64,000 bases of DNA, from NCBI GenBank assembly GCA_963662155.1, contig OY759273.1, positions 26,232,456-26,296,455 on the forward strand, given 5' to 3'. The notes under the pieces were generated by a model. That model saw nothing but the letters and a program-made list of their open reading frames with translations. It searched no databases and was not told the DNA's origin. Positions 23,612 to 35,361 of the stretch are shown piece by piece. The stretch's first letter is position 1. Every line of letters starts with the position of its first letter. The translations under genes were made by a program, and so were the position numbers. This DNA is from Lamellibrachia columna. Taxonomy: Eukaryota; Annelida; Polychaeta; Sabellida; Siboglinidae.

Positions 23612-25130
23612 ATGGCGCCTTGCAAAGGCCAAGTAAAGGCGAAACATAATGTGACGTGCTCTAGCTGCGACAGCTGGATAGACTTTGCAAAGTCCAGTGT
23701 GTAAATTCGTGGGCAGAGGTTCAGGCAGATAATTTTCATTTCGTGTGTAGGTGGTGTAAGACAGCGAAATGAGCAGAGGTGGTGAGAATGATGTGAGCAG
23801 AGGTGGTGAGAATGATGTGAGCAGAGGTGGTGAGAACGAGGAGAATAGAGATGATGAGAACAAGGAGAGCAGAGGCAACGTGAAGGAGAAAGCTGGTTAG
23901 AAGAAGAAAGATGGAAAAAGGAAGATAAACGGGTGAGTGGAGAAGGATTGTTTAGTGGTAAGATGGTCGAGGATAACAAGAGCAGAGAAAAGGAAAAGAA
24001 AGATGACAGGAGGCAGAGTATGCAACAAAAGAAAGGTAAGCGGGTGAGTGCAGAGGTACTGCCAGGTGGTAAGACAGTAGAGGTTGATGATAGAAGAGAA
24101 AGGGGGCATAGTGTGCGGCAAGAAAGGAGCTTTGCTGATGTAGTATCACAGAGGAAGGCGAAGAAAGCTCGTATATTTTTGTGGGATTCTATCATTAGGA
24201 AAGTAGATAAAATTGTAAACAGAGGAGAGGGTATCATGGTATGCATACCATGGGTAAAATAGAGGATGTAGTAGAGAAGGCAGGACAGGTCATGGGTGGT
24301 GGCACGGGAGGTGCTATTCTCGCGCATATGGGAACTAACAATGTCGAGAAGGAGGGTACGTCGGCCATCGTTGGTAATGTAAAATTACAAAAGGCGATAA
24401 GGGAGGTGAGCAAGGGGAATGTGTTATAATGGGTGATTTTAACCATGGCCATATACAATGGAAATCATTACAAAGTGCTGGGGGTTACGATCATCAGTTT
24501 CTACTTCTAACACAGGATTGTTTCCTTACTTAACGTATTGGAACCAACCACAGGTGGGAATGTGTTACATTTAATGTTGTCTTCTAAAAATGAATTAGTT
24601 GACAATGTTAAACTACACGAACCTTTGGGTTCAAGTGACTATAACCAAATCCATTTTAATATAAAAATAAAAACGGGGAATACATATAAAAACAATGGAG
24701 AAGGCACTTCAACGAAGGCAAATATAAAGAGATGAGAACGTATCTAGCAAATGTAGGTTGGAATAACTTGCTGAAGAACAAGACGGCAACAGAATGCTGG
24801 ACTTGTTTAAAATATGAGATTGAGGGCATTACTAAGAAATTTGTTCCATTAAGAAAACAAGGGGAACGGTCCAGGAAGGAACACCTGTCAAAAGAGGCTA
24901 TTAGAAAAATTGCTCACAAACATATGCTATGTGGGGGGGGGTATATAAACACACGGCACATGTAGAAGACTATACTAACTACAAAGAGGCACTTAATCTA
25001 GCTACAACTGAAATTAGAAAATACAAAAGAACCTTCGAACAAAAATTAGCAGGTAATATAAAATGACAGCAAGAGTTTCTATGCTTATGTAAGGAGTTAA
25101 CAGAAAATTCGAGATAAGGTAGGATCACTT
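23612..25130 (+). pseudogene. CR1/L2-like LINE, 5' half: PHD-type ORF1, SGNH-like domain, endonuclease
   Basis: Starts at ATG 23612. A Cys-rich finger (T-C-S-S-C-D-S-W, then after a one-base frameshift C-K-V-Q-C and F-V-C-R-W-C-K) spans 23650-23770, resembling PHD fingers of LINE ORF1 proteins. A charged linker with three 24-bp repeats (23770-23840) follows. The segment F-L-W-D-S-I-I-R-K-V-D...A-I-L-A-H-M-G-T-N-N (24175-24340) matches the SGNH/esterase-like domain of such ORF1s. An apurinic-type endonuclease tail comes next: M-G-D-F-N-H at about 24430 and S-S-D-Y-N-Q-I-H-F at about 24635, where the catalytic S-D-H has become S-D-Y. Then comes the linker before the RT, and similarity ends near 25130. 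The reverse transcriptase is absent, so the copy lacks its 3' half and is dead. Confidence 0.75.
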
Positions 25131-25306
25131 TTTTGAAATATTGTGTAAACTCCCATTCCTGTATAATTACGTTATAATAGTCATACTAAAAAAAGTAATT
25201 CCAGCCTAAAGCCTGCACATTTAATTCATATAGTGCAAACTCGCACATTATTGAGGTATACACAGAAAGCGAAAAACGTTTTGCACGTAATATTGCTACC
25301 TAATGT

Positions 25307-25380
25307 CCACTTGGGTGGTTGTACTGCCACCTGGGTGGTTGTACTGCCACCTGGGTGGTTGTACTGCCACCTGGGTGATG
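25307..25380. repeat. 20-bp minisatellite with near-palindromic core
   Basis: About 3.7 copies of CCACCTGGGTGGTTGTACTG. CCACC-TG-GGTGG is self-complementary. Confidence 0.9.
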
Positions 25381-25384
25381 GCCA

Positions 25385-25470
25385 CTACGGGTCAACATAA
25401 AAAAAATCAAACGTTTGTCAGCAAGCAAAGAAAACAGAAGTGAATTTTAGGTCCCTTTTAATAACTGGCA
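25385..25470. repeat. Dispersed repeat shared with 29,025-29,100
   Basis: Both contain (T)TTTGTCAGCAAGCAAA followed by A(A/T)AA(A)C(A/G)GAA. AGGTCAACGTAAG-type sequence occurs beside both. The family is unknown. Confidence 0.4.
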
Positions 25471-25622
25471 CCCGATCTATGACACCATAGTCTTAAACAC
25501 CATAGACAAGAAAGTAAAGTGAAGTGACCATGTGGGAATGACGTGGCGGTGAACCCGTGCAGCAAAGTAATGTTTGAGTCAATAATTGGTGAACACGGTT
25601 GTCTATGTTTGACTTTCTTGGC

Positions 25623-26006
25623 TTAAGCCTTTTTACTTCCCGGCGGATAATAAACTATCAAAAGCTCCATTCCACCAGACACGGATTGCCATAGCACATA
25701 CCGACTCTTTGTAGATCGGACACAACTTTCCGCAACGGTGACTGACTTTGAATGATTGTGTCCATCGAACCATGTAAGTTGCCGTTCGCTTGGATTTGTC
25801 TGAACGTCCCCAATCCCATTTATTCCGGGGATACTAGAGTCTGCATTGGGATTGAGGGTGTCTCGATTGTTCTTTGAAACTCCATTTAGCCACGATCCGA
25901 TGCAAGATGGATTCACACAAAAAGGATGTGATTGCCAAAACAGAATGACGTTGCACAAGAAGGTAGACACAGACAAGGAAGTTCTTCTTAACCAACACAG
26001 GGACAT
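25623..26006 (-). CDS. Candidate first exon of an unassigned secreted/type II membrane protein
   Basis: From Met at 26006 the frame begins M-S-L-C-W-L-R-R-T and a hydrophobic stretch (S-V-S-T-F-L-C-N-V-I-L-F-W), then a Cys/Trp-containing region with the N-H-S sequon. It closes at TAA 25623, or at a possible donor CGGGAA|GTAAAAAG just before. CGTCCAG|AAAC about 20 bp upstream of the Met could be an acceptor. I do not recognise the family and found no partner exon. It could be a chance frame. Confidence 0.3.
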   Translation of the reverse strand: MSLCWLRRTSLSVSTFLCNVILFWQSHPFCVNPSCIGSWLNGVSKNNRDTLNPNADSSIPGINGIGDVQTNPSERQLTWFDGHNHSKSVTVAESCVRSTKSRYVLWQSVSGGMELLIVYYPPGSKKA

Positions 26007-26434
26007 AAATGCCAAAATCTTGTTTCTGGACGAATCACACAACCAATAATTATTATTTGTGTGCGCAAAATCTCCAGCACCGTCACACACGCATCTATTA
26101 ATAGCCTAATACTATTATATTGTTGACGATTACAATGCAACAATCTCTGCAGAAAGCTGCCTTCTGTGTCAAGTTACGAGTAAGTGGCCGACGGCAGCTG
26201 CAAGTCACAACTGAACAACGTCTTCAACCGTGTGTGGCTTGGTTCTATGCTATAGAGCGGTAGTAAGGAGAGCACGTCAATCTTTTGTGCGCTGCAGATA
26301 CATAATATCATTTATGTATTTTCCTTGCCGGTTTGTTGAAGCATACATAATATAGGTGGTGTTTATACCTACACGTTGGCACTTCGTTGGTGGTGCTTAC
26401 ACAACGTCAGCGACTTCTCAAGTAACGCAAAAGT

Positions 26435-26600
26435 TTGCACCAACGGTTTTTAGTGTCTTTTCCGACAACGTGGGGTGAACGAAATTGTTCAAGCTTCAAA
26501 ACGGCGGAGGTGTAATCGAATCACCGTCCTCTTGATCGACAGACCACCATTAGACCAGCACTTCCCACTAGACCACCGGTCCCCAGTTGTGTTGGGAACA
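26435..26600 (-). mobile_element. tRNA-headed SINE, degraded copy
   Basis: Shares TTTTTAGTGTCTTTTCCGA, TGGGGTGAACGAAATTG and CAAGCTTCAAAACGG with the copies at 0.2, 5.9 and 46.6 kb. The tRNA-like end on the right is strongly diverged. Confidence 0.6.
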
Positions 26601-26719
26601 CAACTAGGATTTGAACCTCGTCCGACTTGCTGATGTCCTGGAAACATGTGTGGGTGAGTTGAGATAACTGCGACAAAGACACAGGGTCTCCATGAATCTG
26701 TGTTCGGTGCATCCGAATA

Positions 26720-27430
26720 ACAACTTCATGTCTCTTACAAAATACTGCTGCAAACGTGTCTTATTTGAACTGTACGAGTCCAACTGTATGGCTTTCTGGG
26801 ACTATTACTGAAGGGAATTGTTGTTAGTCGTCTGCCATATTTTACTATAGGATATATTGTACAGTATCAAACGTACAGTATAAAGACGTAGAATGCCAAG
26901 GCTATTTAAATGTGTGCTTCCATCGTGATTACAGGAGCGAATTTCGTTCACAAATATGTTTCGTATTTTTGAAATGTCTGTGCAAAAAACTTATTCACAA
27001 CACAGCCTTTTTAAAATGGAATTTCCTTCGTTACAACGATTTATAAAAGTACATTTTAACAATATTTTTTTTCATACTTTAGCAAATTGTCATTGTGTTT
27101 GTCTTAAATTTTTGAATTACTTATTTCAAACTAAACGGCAAGATAACGTTTTTGTTGCATATCCGATAATACGTTATCCTAGACACATGTTAGATCTATT
27201 ACAGGGCTTATAATATCGTCCTTTGTTTGGAAGTGTAAAACATATCACGTTACCATGCGATCAACCAACAACAATGATTGGTTCAGTATAGGTATACGCC
27301 TGTGACACAACAAGCTCCTTTCGAGCTAGCAACATGCTATACATATTAGCGAATCACTGCAAAAGGAAGACCCGATGGCAACTGATTACTATCGATCGCG
27401 AATAATATTTTTAACACTTTTCATCTATAT
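26720..27430. other. Non-coding interval
   Basis: Open frames here are short and AT-biased. A diverged copy of part of this area (ATGCGACCAACTAAC versus ATGCGATCAACCAAC) lies at about 29.24 kb. Confidence 0.35.
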
Positions 27431-27436
27431 GTATAA

Positions 27437-28580
27437 CCCGCGATTCTTAGATATTTATAATTTTTTTGGTTTTTAACATACCCACGCTGCTAGCATTTAC
27501 ATCATTTTATTCATTTACTGTTCTCTGTGAGAATGAATACTTTTTGATATTTCAATAATGTTACTTCATGTCCCCTCGTTTGTCTCTCTCAAGTGAGAAA
27601 AAAGTACTGCTATCAATATTTTCATATCCATTCAATAGCTTAGCAATTTCAATTTGATCTCATCTTCACCTCATTGTCTGTAGGGTTGTTAAACCACATT
27701 CTCTTGGACATTTCAACTAAACAAGGTTTCTCAGTTCTGGAATCAGTGTAGATCATCTAATCTGTATTCTTTCTGGCGTATCTATATCCTTCTTACGATA
27801 TGGGCATCGAACAGATATACAGTATTGTAAATGAAGCCTAACTATTGCTTTATACAGAGGTATAATTAGCTCTTTTCCCTAATAAGTTATATTTCTCCTA
27901 ATCAACCCAAGAATTTGATTACCACATGAAGATGCGATCCGACACTGTTCTGAACTTTCATATAAGCACTTTTCGATACTCCTATGTCCGTTTCTTTTAC
28001 GGTAGTACCTTGAGCAGTATTTATATTTTACAAGTTCCTGTGTCTACAATTTGTCAGACTATTTCACTCATTTGTCTAAATCATCCTGTATATATTGTTC
28101 ATCCCCATCATTTGTTTAGATCATCCTGTAAATATTGTTCATCCCCATCATTTGTCTAAATCATCCTGTAAATATTGTTCATCCCCATCATTTGTCTAAA
28201 TCATCCTGTAAATATTGTTCATCCCCATCATTTGTAACCTTTCTAAACACTTTTGTATCATCCGCAAATTTCAGTTTTATATTAAGAATAACATAAGTCC
28301 TAATAATGATCCTTGTGGTACCCCATTCAAAAACTGATTTCCAATTCGAAACCTCCCATCTACTTCAACACGGTGTCTCCAGTAAGCCATTTATCTGTCT
28401 ACTTGATAATGCCACCGCGGGCTTTTAATATAAATAGTAGTCTTTGATGTGGCATTTTGTTGAAATCTTTCTGAAAATCTAAGTAGATAATATCTACCGG
28501 TGATTCGTCATCTACCTACTTATTCTAACCAAACTTATAATATTCCTTAAGCATGACCTCGCTTTGAGGACTCCGTGTTG
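27437..28580 (-). mobile_element. CR1/L2-like LINE fragment (family A), with internal 40-bp tandem expansion
   Basis: Collinear with 36.45-35.40 kb: shared blocks include TTTAGATCATCCTGTAAA, CTTTTGTATCATC(C/T)GCAAA and CCTTGTGGTACCCCA(C/T)TCA. It covers the RT palm to the C-terminal region but every frame is broken. A 40-bp unit (CATTTGTCTAAATCATCCTG...) is repeated four times at 28068-28232, in a position that is single-copy in the 36 kb element. Confidence 0.7.
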
Positions 28581-29450
28581 AGATGAATTTACCAATTCAT
28601 GCTTTGCAAGGAAGTGTGCTGTTTCCTTGTTTCCATTCAAAAGGAAACATTCTCTCTTTTAATGACAAATTGCACACTTTTGCAAGTGGTATGCTATTGT
28701 GTTCTACTGTTCCCATTAACACTTTTTTTGCGGAATTCCATCCACTGCATGTGATCTATTATTCTCCAGTGCATTTATTCGTTAGCTTCCATTTCTGCAA
28801 TTACAATTAACTATCGGGAATGTAACAGTTTGGGTATGTACAGTCATAGGGTGTAAATGGCTTCGCTGTGCAACGTGAACAGTGTACACAAGCCAATTAC
28901 TCAGAACACTCGTTTTGAGAAAACCCCTTTTAAACCCCACTGCCCGCGCACACTTTTTACGAATGACTGCGTTAGGATGCGTTGACACGGCCCTCCGCAG
29001 TCACTACCAACCAAGGGTCACGCTGTCATAAAACATAGTCAAACTTTTGTCAGCAAGCAAAATAAACGGAAATTATATTTTGGTTTCTTTCCGCAAAGTG
29101 GAGGTTATTAGGTCAACGTAAGAACATCGCAGGTGTTCTGTGCAACTGTAGAAACGTTCTGGTTACATAACTGTGATTTGATGAACTGGAAACATGATGG
29201 GTGAGTTGGCTACTATAACTGCAACAAATCACGTGATCATGCGACCAACTAACGGCAACGTTCGGTTCATTTCGAGGAAGGTTAACTACCTAATAAATGC
29301 GAATGCAAGGTCCATCGGGTATGACGGCATTATGTTTGTTCTACTTAATTACTAGTGGTCGCCACGTTGTATATTAAATTGCTAGTGCTGTAGTTACCAA
29401 ATATTCTTCAGAGGTTGTTTACTAGAGATCCTTTTGAGAAGTGCGATGGG
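28580..29450. other. Non-coding interval
   Basis: Two short open frames (28.58 kb plus, 28.99 kb minus) have no recognisable features. Diverged pieces of the 26-27 kb region recur here and at 30.4 kb, suggesting old local duplication. Confidence 0.35.
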
Positions 29451-29454
29451 GAAC

Positions 29455-29500
29455 GGGTGGGGTGGGGTGGGGTGGGGTGCGGTGGGGTGGGGTGGGGTGT
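29455..29500 (+). repeat. (GGGGT)n pentamer repeat
   Basis: Eight to nine GGGGT units with one GCGGT variant on the plus strand. Runs of four Gs at 5-bp spacing fit G-quadruplex formation. Confidence 0.92.
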
Positions 29501-29993
29501 GCACGGTGAAAAACATTCTCGAAAGCAAGATCTGTAGCTTGATGGTAGTACGCGTGTTAGGCAGTTCGTGCTCAGCAAAACAGCTACATTTGTTTTTTTT
29601 TTAGAACAACCCGGGGTGGGTGTTATGCAAAACCGTATTGTTGTAGCCAGGGTTCAAAATGACCACTGACTCATGGGGGGTCCCCTAAAAATACTGGTCA
29701 ACCCCCTCCGGCAAAAACATCTTCTTTTCACGCACTGTAATAGCTATTAGCGCCTATTTCTGTGAAAATATTTGATAAATGTGAGACCCTCCAAGCTTAC
29801 ATTTTTCTTTCTTATGGGAGGTTCCTCGTTGCTTTATGGCTGTCCTGGATCTTCCCAAACCCCCCCCATTTCGAACACTGGTTGTAGCTTAAGAACATGA
29901 GAATCATCATCGAAGTGACTATTCACCTAGCAGCGACATAGTCATAGGATTCCCAAGTTATAGCATCTCCGTACCGCCTACCGCAAGGAAGGT

Positions 29994-30233
<240 letters not shown>

Positions 30234-30813
30234 GGGTTATTGGTGCGCAACATTAGCTCCTATACAAACGGCCTCATGTGTGGCCACAAATCACGAGTAG
30301 GGGCCAGTCTGCCGCCACAACTTACCATGACATCATTCTTTTGTGCACAGCAGGGTTGTTTAGTGTTATTCCACTGCCGGCTTGCGGGCACACACGCAGC
30401 CTGACACAGGTGAAGTTTATACCTATACGTATACAGACCACCGTTAGTGTTCTATGCAATGGCATACAAGTGTACGATTTGAAAATTTGAAATTCTGGAT
30501 ACATATACGGGTAAGTTGGCTATCATAACTCTGAATTAATCCATTTGTGACTTTGTTTCCAGAAAGTCAGCCTTTATAGAAAATGTTGCTATTTTGGCCA
30601 CCCGACAAAGCCCCTTTATCGAGTCATCAGCAAATTGTTATTTCATAGACGTGATCATTGAAAGTGCCCCTTTAGAGCAGTACTATATAAATAAATTGTC
30701 CTTTTATAAAATATTTCGTCCATCTCCTGTAATTGAAATTGCCCTTTCATAACCTATCCCCCAAAGAAATTTACTAAAACATCTTGACAAGAAGAATCAA
30801 TAGAAACCGTACA

Positions 30814-30821
30814 TGTGTGTG

Positions 30822-30881
<60 letters not shown>

Positions 30882-30886
30882 TGTGT
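30814..30886. repeat. (GTGC)n microsatellite
   Basis: About 70 bp of GTGC. Confidence 0.97.
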
Positions 30887-31369
30887 GGGCAGGCGGGGTA
30901 TGTTTAGGATTCAGGTGCACATATTTGGGGCAAGTTGGTCTGAGGGGGCAAACGGTCTGTAAATAGGCAATGACCCCCAATGTTAAAGTAAAACATGACC
31001 TCTCCTCTTTTGAAATGTACGGGTACAAATGTGGGTTTTTTGGGGACTATTGAAACATGTGTTTGCATTAGAATAGACTTATGGTTAACACAACATATAA
31101 ACGTTCCGGTGGAGACATGTCATGCCAACTTATGAAAGGCAATTAAAAGTTTTTATCGCATTCATAAAAAAATTGTATATACTAACAAAAATGCTCATTC
31201 TCCGGTCGGGATAACTTGGTAGTTGTTGTTTGCCAAATTCCAGGAAACATTACATTATCACAGAAATGTTCATCTACGCCTTGGTACTTGGTGCTTGGTG
31301 CTGCAAGTCAATATCTTGATAGCTTCTTTCAAACTCTCGAAATTGCGACGGAATAGTGGCAGTTATGCT

Positions 31370-31488
31370 AACGTGTAACGACGCCTTGTCCTTGTATAAC
31401 GTGTAACGACGCCTTGTCCTTGTATAACGTGTAACGACGCCTTGTCCTTGTATAACGTGTAACGACGCCTTGTCCTTGTATAACGTGA
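31370..31488. repeat. 28-bp minisatellite
   Basis: Four near-perfect copies of a unit starting AACGTGTAACGACGCCTTGT. Confidence 0.92.
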
Positions 31489-31732
31489 CTTTGGAGAATA
31501 GAAGAAGAGACGCGTGTCAACAATTGTACGTAATTGTTCGCGTAGCGTTGCGGACAGTTGTACGTAATAGCTACAAAGGGTAATTCAATTGTTCATAGAA
31601 AGGGTAATAGCAGGGTGAATTTTTAAAACAATAAAACTGACATGACCCGACCGTGGAGTCGTAGGTCTATGAACCCTGAAAGTTTGACTCACGAGATACT
31701 AAGTGTGTACGAGGAGTAACATAACATACATG

Positions 31733-31791
31733 CATATACACATACATACATACATACATACATACATACATAAATACATACATGCACACAT

Positions 31792-31860
<69 letters not shown>

Positions 31861-31861
31861 A

Positions 31862-31895
<34 letters not shown>

Positions 31896-31896
31896 A

Positions 31897-31990
<94 letters not shown>

Positions 31991-32016
31991 AACACACACA
32001 CACACACACACACAAA

Positions 32017-32092
<76 letters not shown>

Positions 32093-32095
32093 TAC
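31733..32095. repeat. (CATA)n/(CA)n microsatellite, about 360 bp
   Basis: CATA units lead into nearly 300 bp of CA with sparse CAAA interruptions and end in CATACATA. Long frames on both strands are artefacts. Confidence 0.98.
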
Positions 32096-32807
32096 GGTGG
32101 ATTAGTATAAGACAAACGTGTTACCGTAATTACACGAGCGTGTTTGATCACAATAGTGCTCTTCTTTGCCCAGCTGATTTGTTGACTGCTTCCAAGTCGT
32201 ATATCCTTCTTCATTAAAAACAACTAATACCAATATTTAACTCACATCAGCCGTACGCATAGTTGTTCACGAAGAGTGTTATGCTGGTGCATGGGTATTG
32301 TACTAGGCATATGCTATGGCGTAGGATAAACTGTTAGGCTGTTTGTGACATGCATGTCAAAATATAGAGTGGTCAATCAGAAATATATCTTATAATCTTA
32401 TCCAGTACTGTACTGGATACCGGGACTGTTCAAAGCGCTTTGCACGTCACTCAGGCGACGGTTTTTATTTTTTTCGGTTTACGGATCCGCCGACCACAAT
32501 TTGGTAAATAAAAAAAAATTAAAAGCGGTTTATTTTTTTAATTTCCCGCCGACATTCTCACGCGACATTTTTTTAAACAAATAATCTATTATAATAATAA
32601 TCTATAAAAAACAAATATAATGTCTGAAAACCGAAATGTTCACAAAAATCGAATGGCAGAGAAGCATTGCCATGGAACGCCTTCCACGGTAGCGTTGTAC
32701 CGCATTACTAAGCACACAACTCATTGTTCTCCGACTGTTAATACAAAAGATCAGTCTCGTGCAAAATTGGTGTGAATAATGTTCTGTAAAAAAAGTGATT
32801 TTCATGG

Positions 32808-33002
32808 TCATGAAAGTTTCAAAACGAAATATAGACGGACTATTTCTAGGCGTAGGTGTAGGCCCCGGGCTGAGGTCAAGTTGTAATGATGTTTGAACCA
32901 GCTATATTCATTCGCCGTGAAAGCGGAGCATATCGTCTGGTTACTGTAATTCCAGTACACATCAGTATTATATCTAACTAAATCACGTCCTTTAACCAGC
33001 AA
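32808..33002 (-). other. Unassigned open frame, possible exon
   Basis: 64 codons containing D-V-Y-W-N-Y-S-N-Q-T-I-C and H-H-Y-N-L-T-S, with three N-glycosylation sequons, which looks more protein-like than its surroundings. No clear splice borders and no family recognised. It lies 2.2 kb upstream of sulfotransferase copy A on the opposite strand. Confidence 0.2.
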
Positions 33003-33859
33003 ATATCAGCGCTAACGTCGTCCATTGTGCCTATGACGCTAATGGAAATGGCAACGTATATATGACCTGGTGACCCCGCCGGATTGCGGCGGCAAATTAT
33101 GGGGACCTGTCAATATTACAAATGGTCATGTTTTGTCAACAATACGTCAAACGCCAGTGAAAAACTGTAAATTTCGACACAAAAACAAACATTTGTTGAT
33201 ATTGCATTTTCATTAATAACCAGGAAATGATGTTTAATTTCTTATTTAAAAAACTACAATACTTACGACGTTCCAGTTTGGCGCATGAACACCTCTTTCA
33301 TGTAGGCAGCATACTACGATATTTAATTACGATTGGGGAAGGGTTTGTATCAAAACTACGCTGCAACTTTAAGCTGTCATTCAACTTTTGCTTAATTCAT
33401 TCACGGTGGTGTAGCAGACGTAATTCGTTTATGTTAACCAAAATATATCTTAAAGTTATCAGCGACACTGTCATACTTATATGCGTGTGTCATTAATGTT
33501 GGGGGGAATTCTCAAAACGAAATAATTTCTCATTTCGTGGCTATTTTTTACATTTACAAAAATGTCAAACAAATCTCGTAACATAACCAAATAAATGAAA
33601 AACCGCAAATGTTATTAATCTGGAATATTATGTTGTATTTAAACTACAATCTTTGAAGAAATGATTAATGTATCTTAAAAACTTCTACTGAAACTAATCA
33701 ATTCAAGACAAGCATATAATATCCGCCTGGATGTATGCCTGGACTATACGTGGATACGTTGTCAACCACAACACGCAGTTATAGTCGTCATATAATATCC
33801 TATATGCAGATAACACGCAACCTCCATTAGATACACACAGGCTCATAATACAAACAATA

Positions 33860-35000
33860 CAACCATCAGATACACACTGACTGACAATGGAAAAACAGGT
33901 GATTGATTTGATACATGCACAAAAATTAATGAACGTTTACAGCGTGTGCAGATCGAATTGCACCGATCGCCTGATAACCAGGACACGCAAGAGCGAACAC
34001 AACGGCTGCTTTACATAAACTGCACTGGCGTCCTGTAAACAGCCTGTCCGCTTTTACCCTTAGCAAAAATATATAGAATTCTAAAAAAATCAATAGAGAT
34101 CTATAGAAATCTAGCATAGTAGAGAATAGTATAATTTTTTTTTAAATGCTACATATTCTATACAAATAGTTTATGTCTATTTCAAATGTTTATCTTCTGA
34201 TATCAGGTGTGTCACAGTGTCGGGTGTGTGACGGAAGTTGCTTTGGAACAATATTACTGCACGTTTTTGTTTGTTTCGATCCCGTATATATTAACTTCAA
34301 TATGGCGCCTCAGACGACCGGTGCATATTCCGTGTGTGGTCTTACTAGAGATGTAGGAGCTTTTTTGATTTTTTTTTCATAAAAATTTGCACATTTCTTC
34401 ATATTTGCACATTTCATCAGTCCTGACACACACCTTGCATTTGATGTAACATTTGCAATCTGCGTGTCCCAGAAACATTTGTTAAAAAAATATTTATAAA
34501 CACATCTCTTAAAATGAGCCTATGAGAGATAATGTGCTGCCCGATTCCAGATTGGTTGAATGAACATGAACACCCCATGATTTTATACAACACACGCACA
34601 CGCACACGCAGACACACGCACGCACGCACGCACACACACACACACAGCGGGCGCTTTTTGTAAAGCATAGTACATAAGCAATATCCTCCCACGTAGCGTA
34701 AGATGGCCGATGCAAATACACAAGCAAACGGAATTGCCGTGCGTAATCTCCTTTCGATCCGTATAATGCAACTTCCAAATTCTGTCTCGTACGCCTGGCG
34801 CAGGAAACGATTTGCTGAACTTCTAGAGCTTCATCGAGGGTACACACCCTCCGGGCTTAGTCACCCGTTGTATTGTTGAACACGTTATTGGGTTCAAACG
34901 CTTGCTTTGCTACGCACTGCAGAATAAACAACAGAATGCGATAGAGCAAACGTTTTGTGCAATATAGGAACAATTGTTTTGGTATATGTGAATAATTGAA
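33860..35000 (+). repeat. Segmental duplication, left copy (partner 39.45-41.70 kb)
   Basis: Collinear blocks shared with the partner include GATCGCCTGATAACCAGGAC, TATCAGGTGTGTCACAGT, TTGCTTTGGAACAATA, GCTGCCCGATTCCAGATTGG and TAAGCAATATCCTCCCACGT. This copy leads into sulfotransferase copy A and the partner leads into pseudogene C. So a larger direct duplication, about 33.9-38.3 versus 39.45-42.6 kb, explains both. Confidence 0.75.
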
Positions 35001-35224
35001 AACCGTTTGATTACCGACTTCAATGCGTCAGAAAAGATAGAGTACTATCCCAGTATGTCCGAACACAGCAGTAGTAAGGAAGGTGCCAACACAAAAAACT
35101 CTCGCAAGGATCCAAATGGGCCTCTTACGCGTTTTCTTGACAATCGTAAAACCTTTGTCAGTAAGCCAAGCAGCCACACTTATTATGCTGCGCTTATATG
35201 CTTATATGTCGCGCTTCGTTGCAG

Positions 35225-35361
35225 GATGAATACATCGGTTCTGGGTCGTTGCAATAATACCAGCGTCCTCCGTAATGTTCACCTGAGGATGCTGATGCTC
35301 CTGGTGGTCGCACTCAGTGTCGTCATGCTGATGCAGTCGGTTTTGCTGACGACACCGGCAG
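35225..35361 (+). CDS. Sulfotransferase A exon 1 (signal anchor)
   Basis: 45 codons plus one base. N-terminal [10 protein letters not shown], then [15 protein letters not shown] as membrane segment. The matching exon in copy B (57434-57576) is two codons longer, a difference confined to the tail (T-S-V-L-R-N-V here, A-S-F-R-P-W-R-D-V there). Confidence 0.85.

Noticed and set aside
23506..24327. 273-codon minus-strand frame rich in Ser/Leu/Pro/His
   Set aside because: It is antisense to the LINE ORF1 region, whose plus strand shows the PHD-type finger and SGNH-like motifs.
31667..32223. Cys-Val and Thr-His repeat proteins
   Set aside because: Translations of the (CA)n microsatellite.
32808..33002. 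Third glycan-related exon next to the sulfotransferase locus
   Set aside because: It is sequon-rich but has no splice borders and no recognised domain; kept only as a low-confidence open frame.
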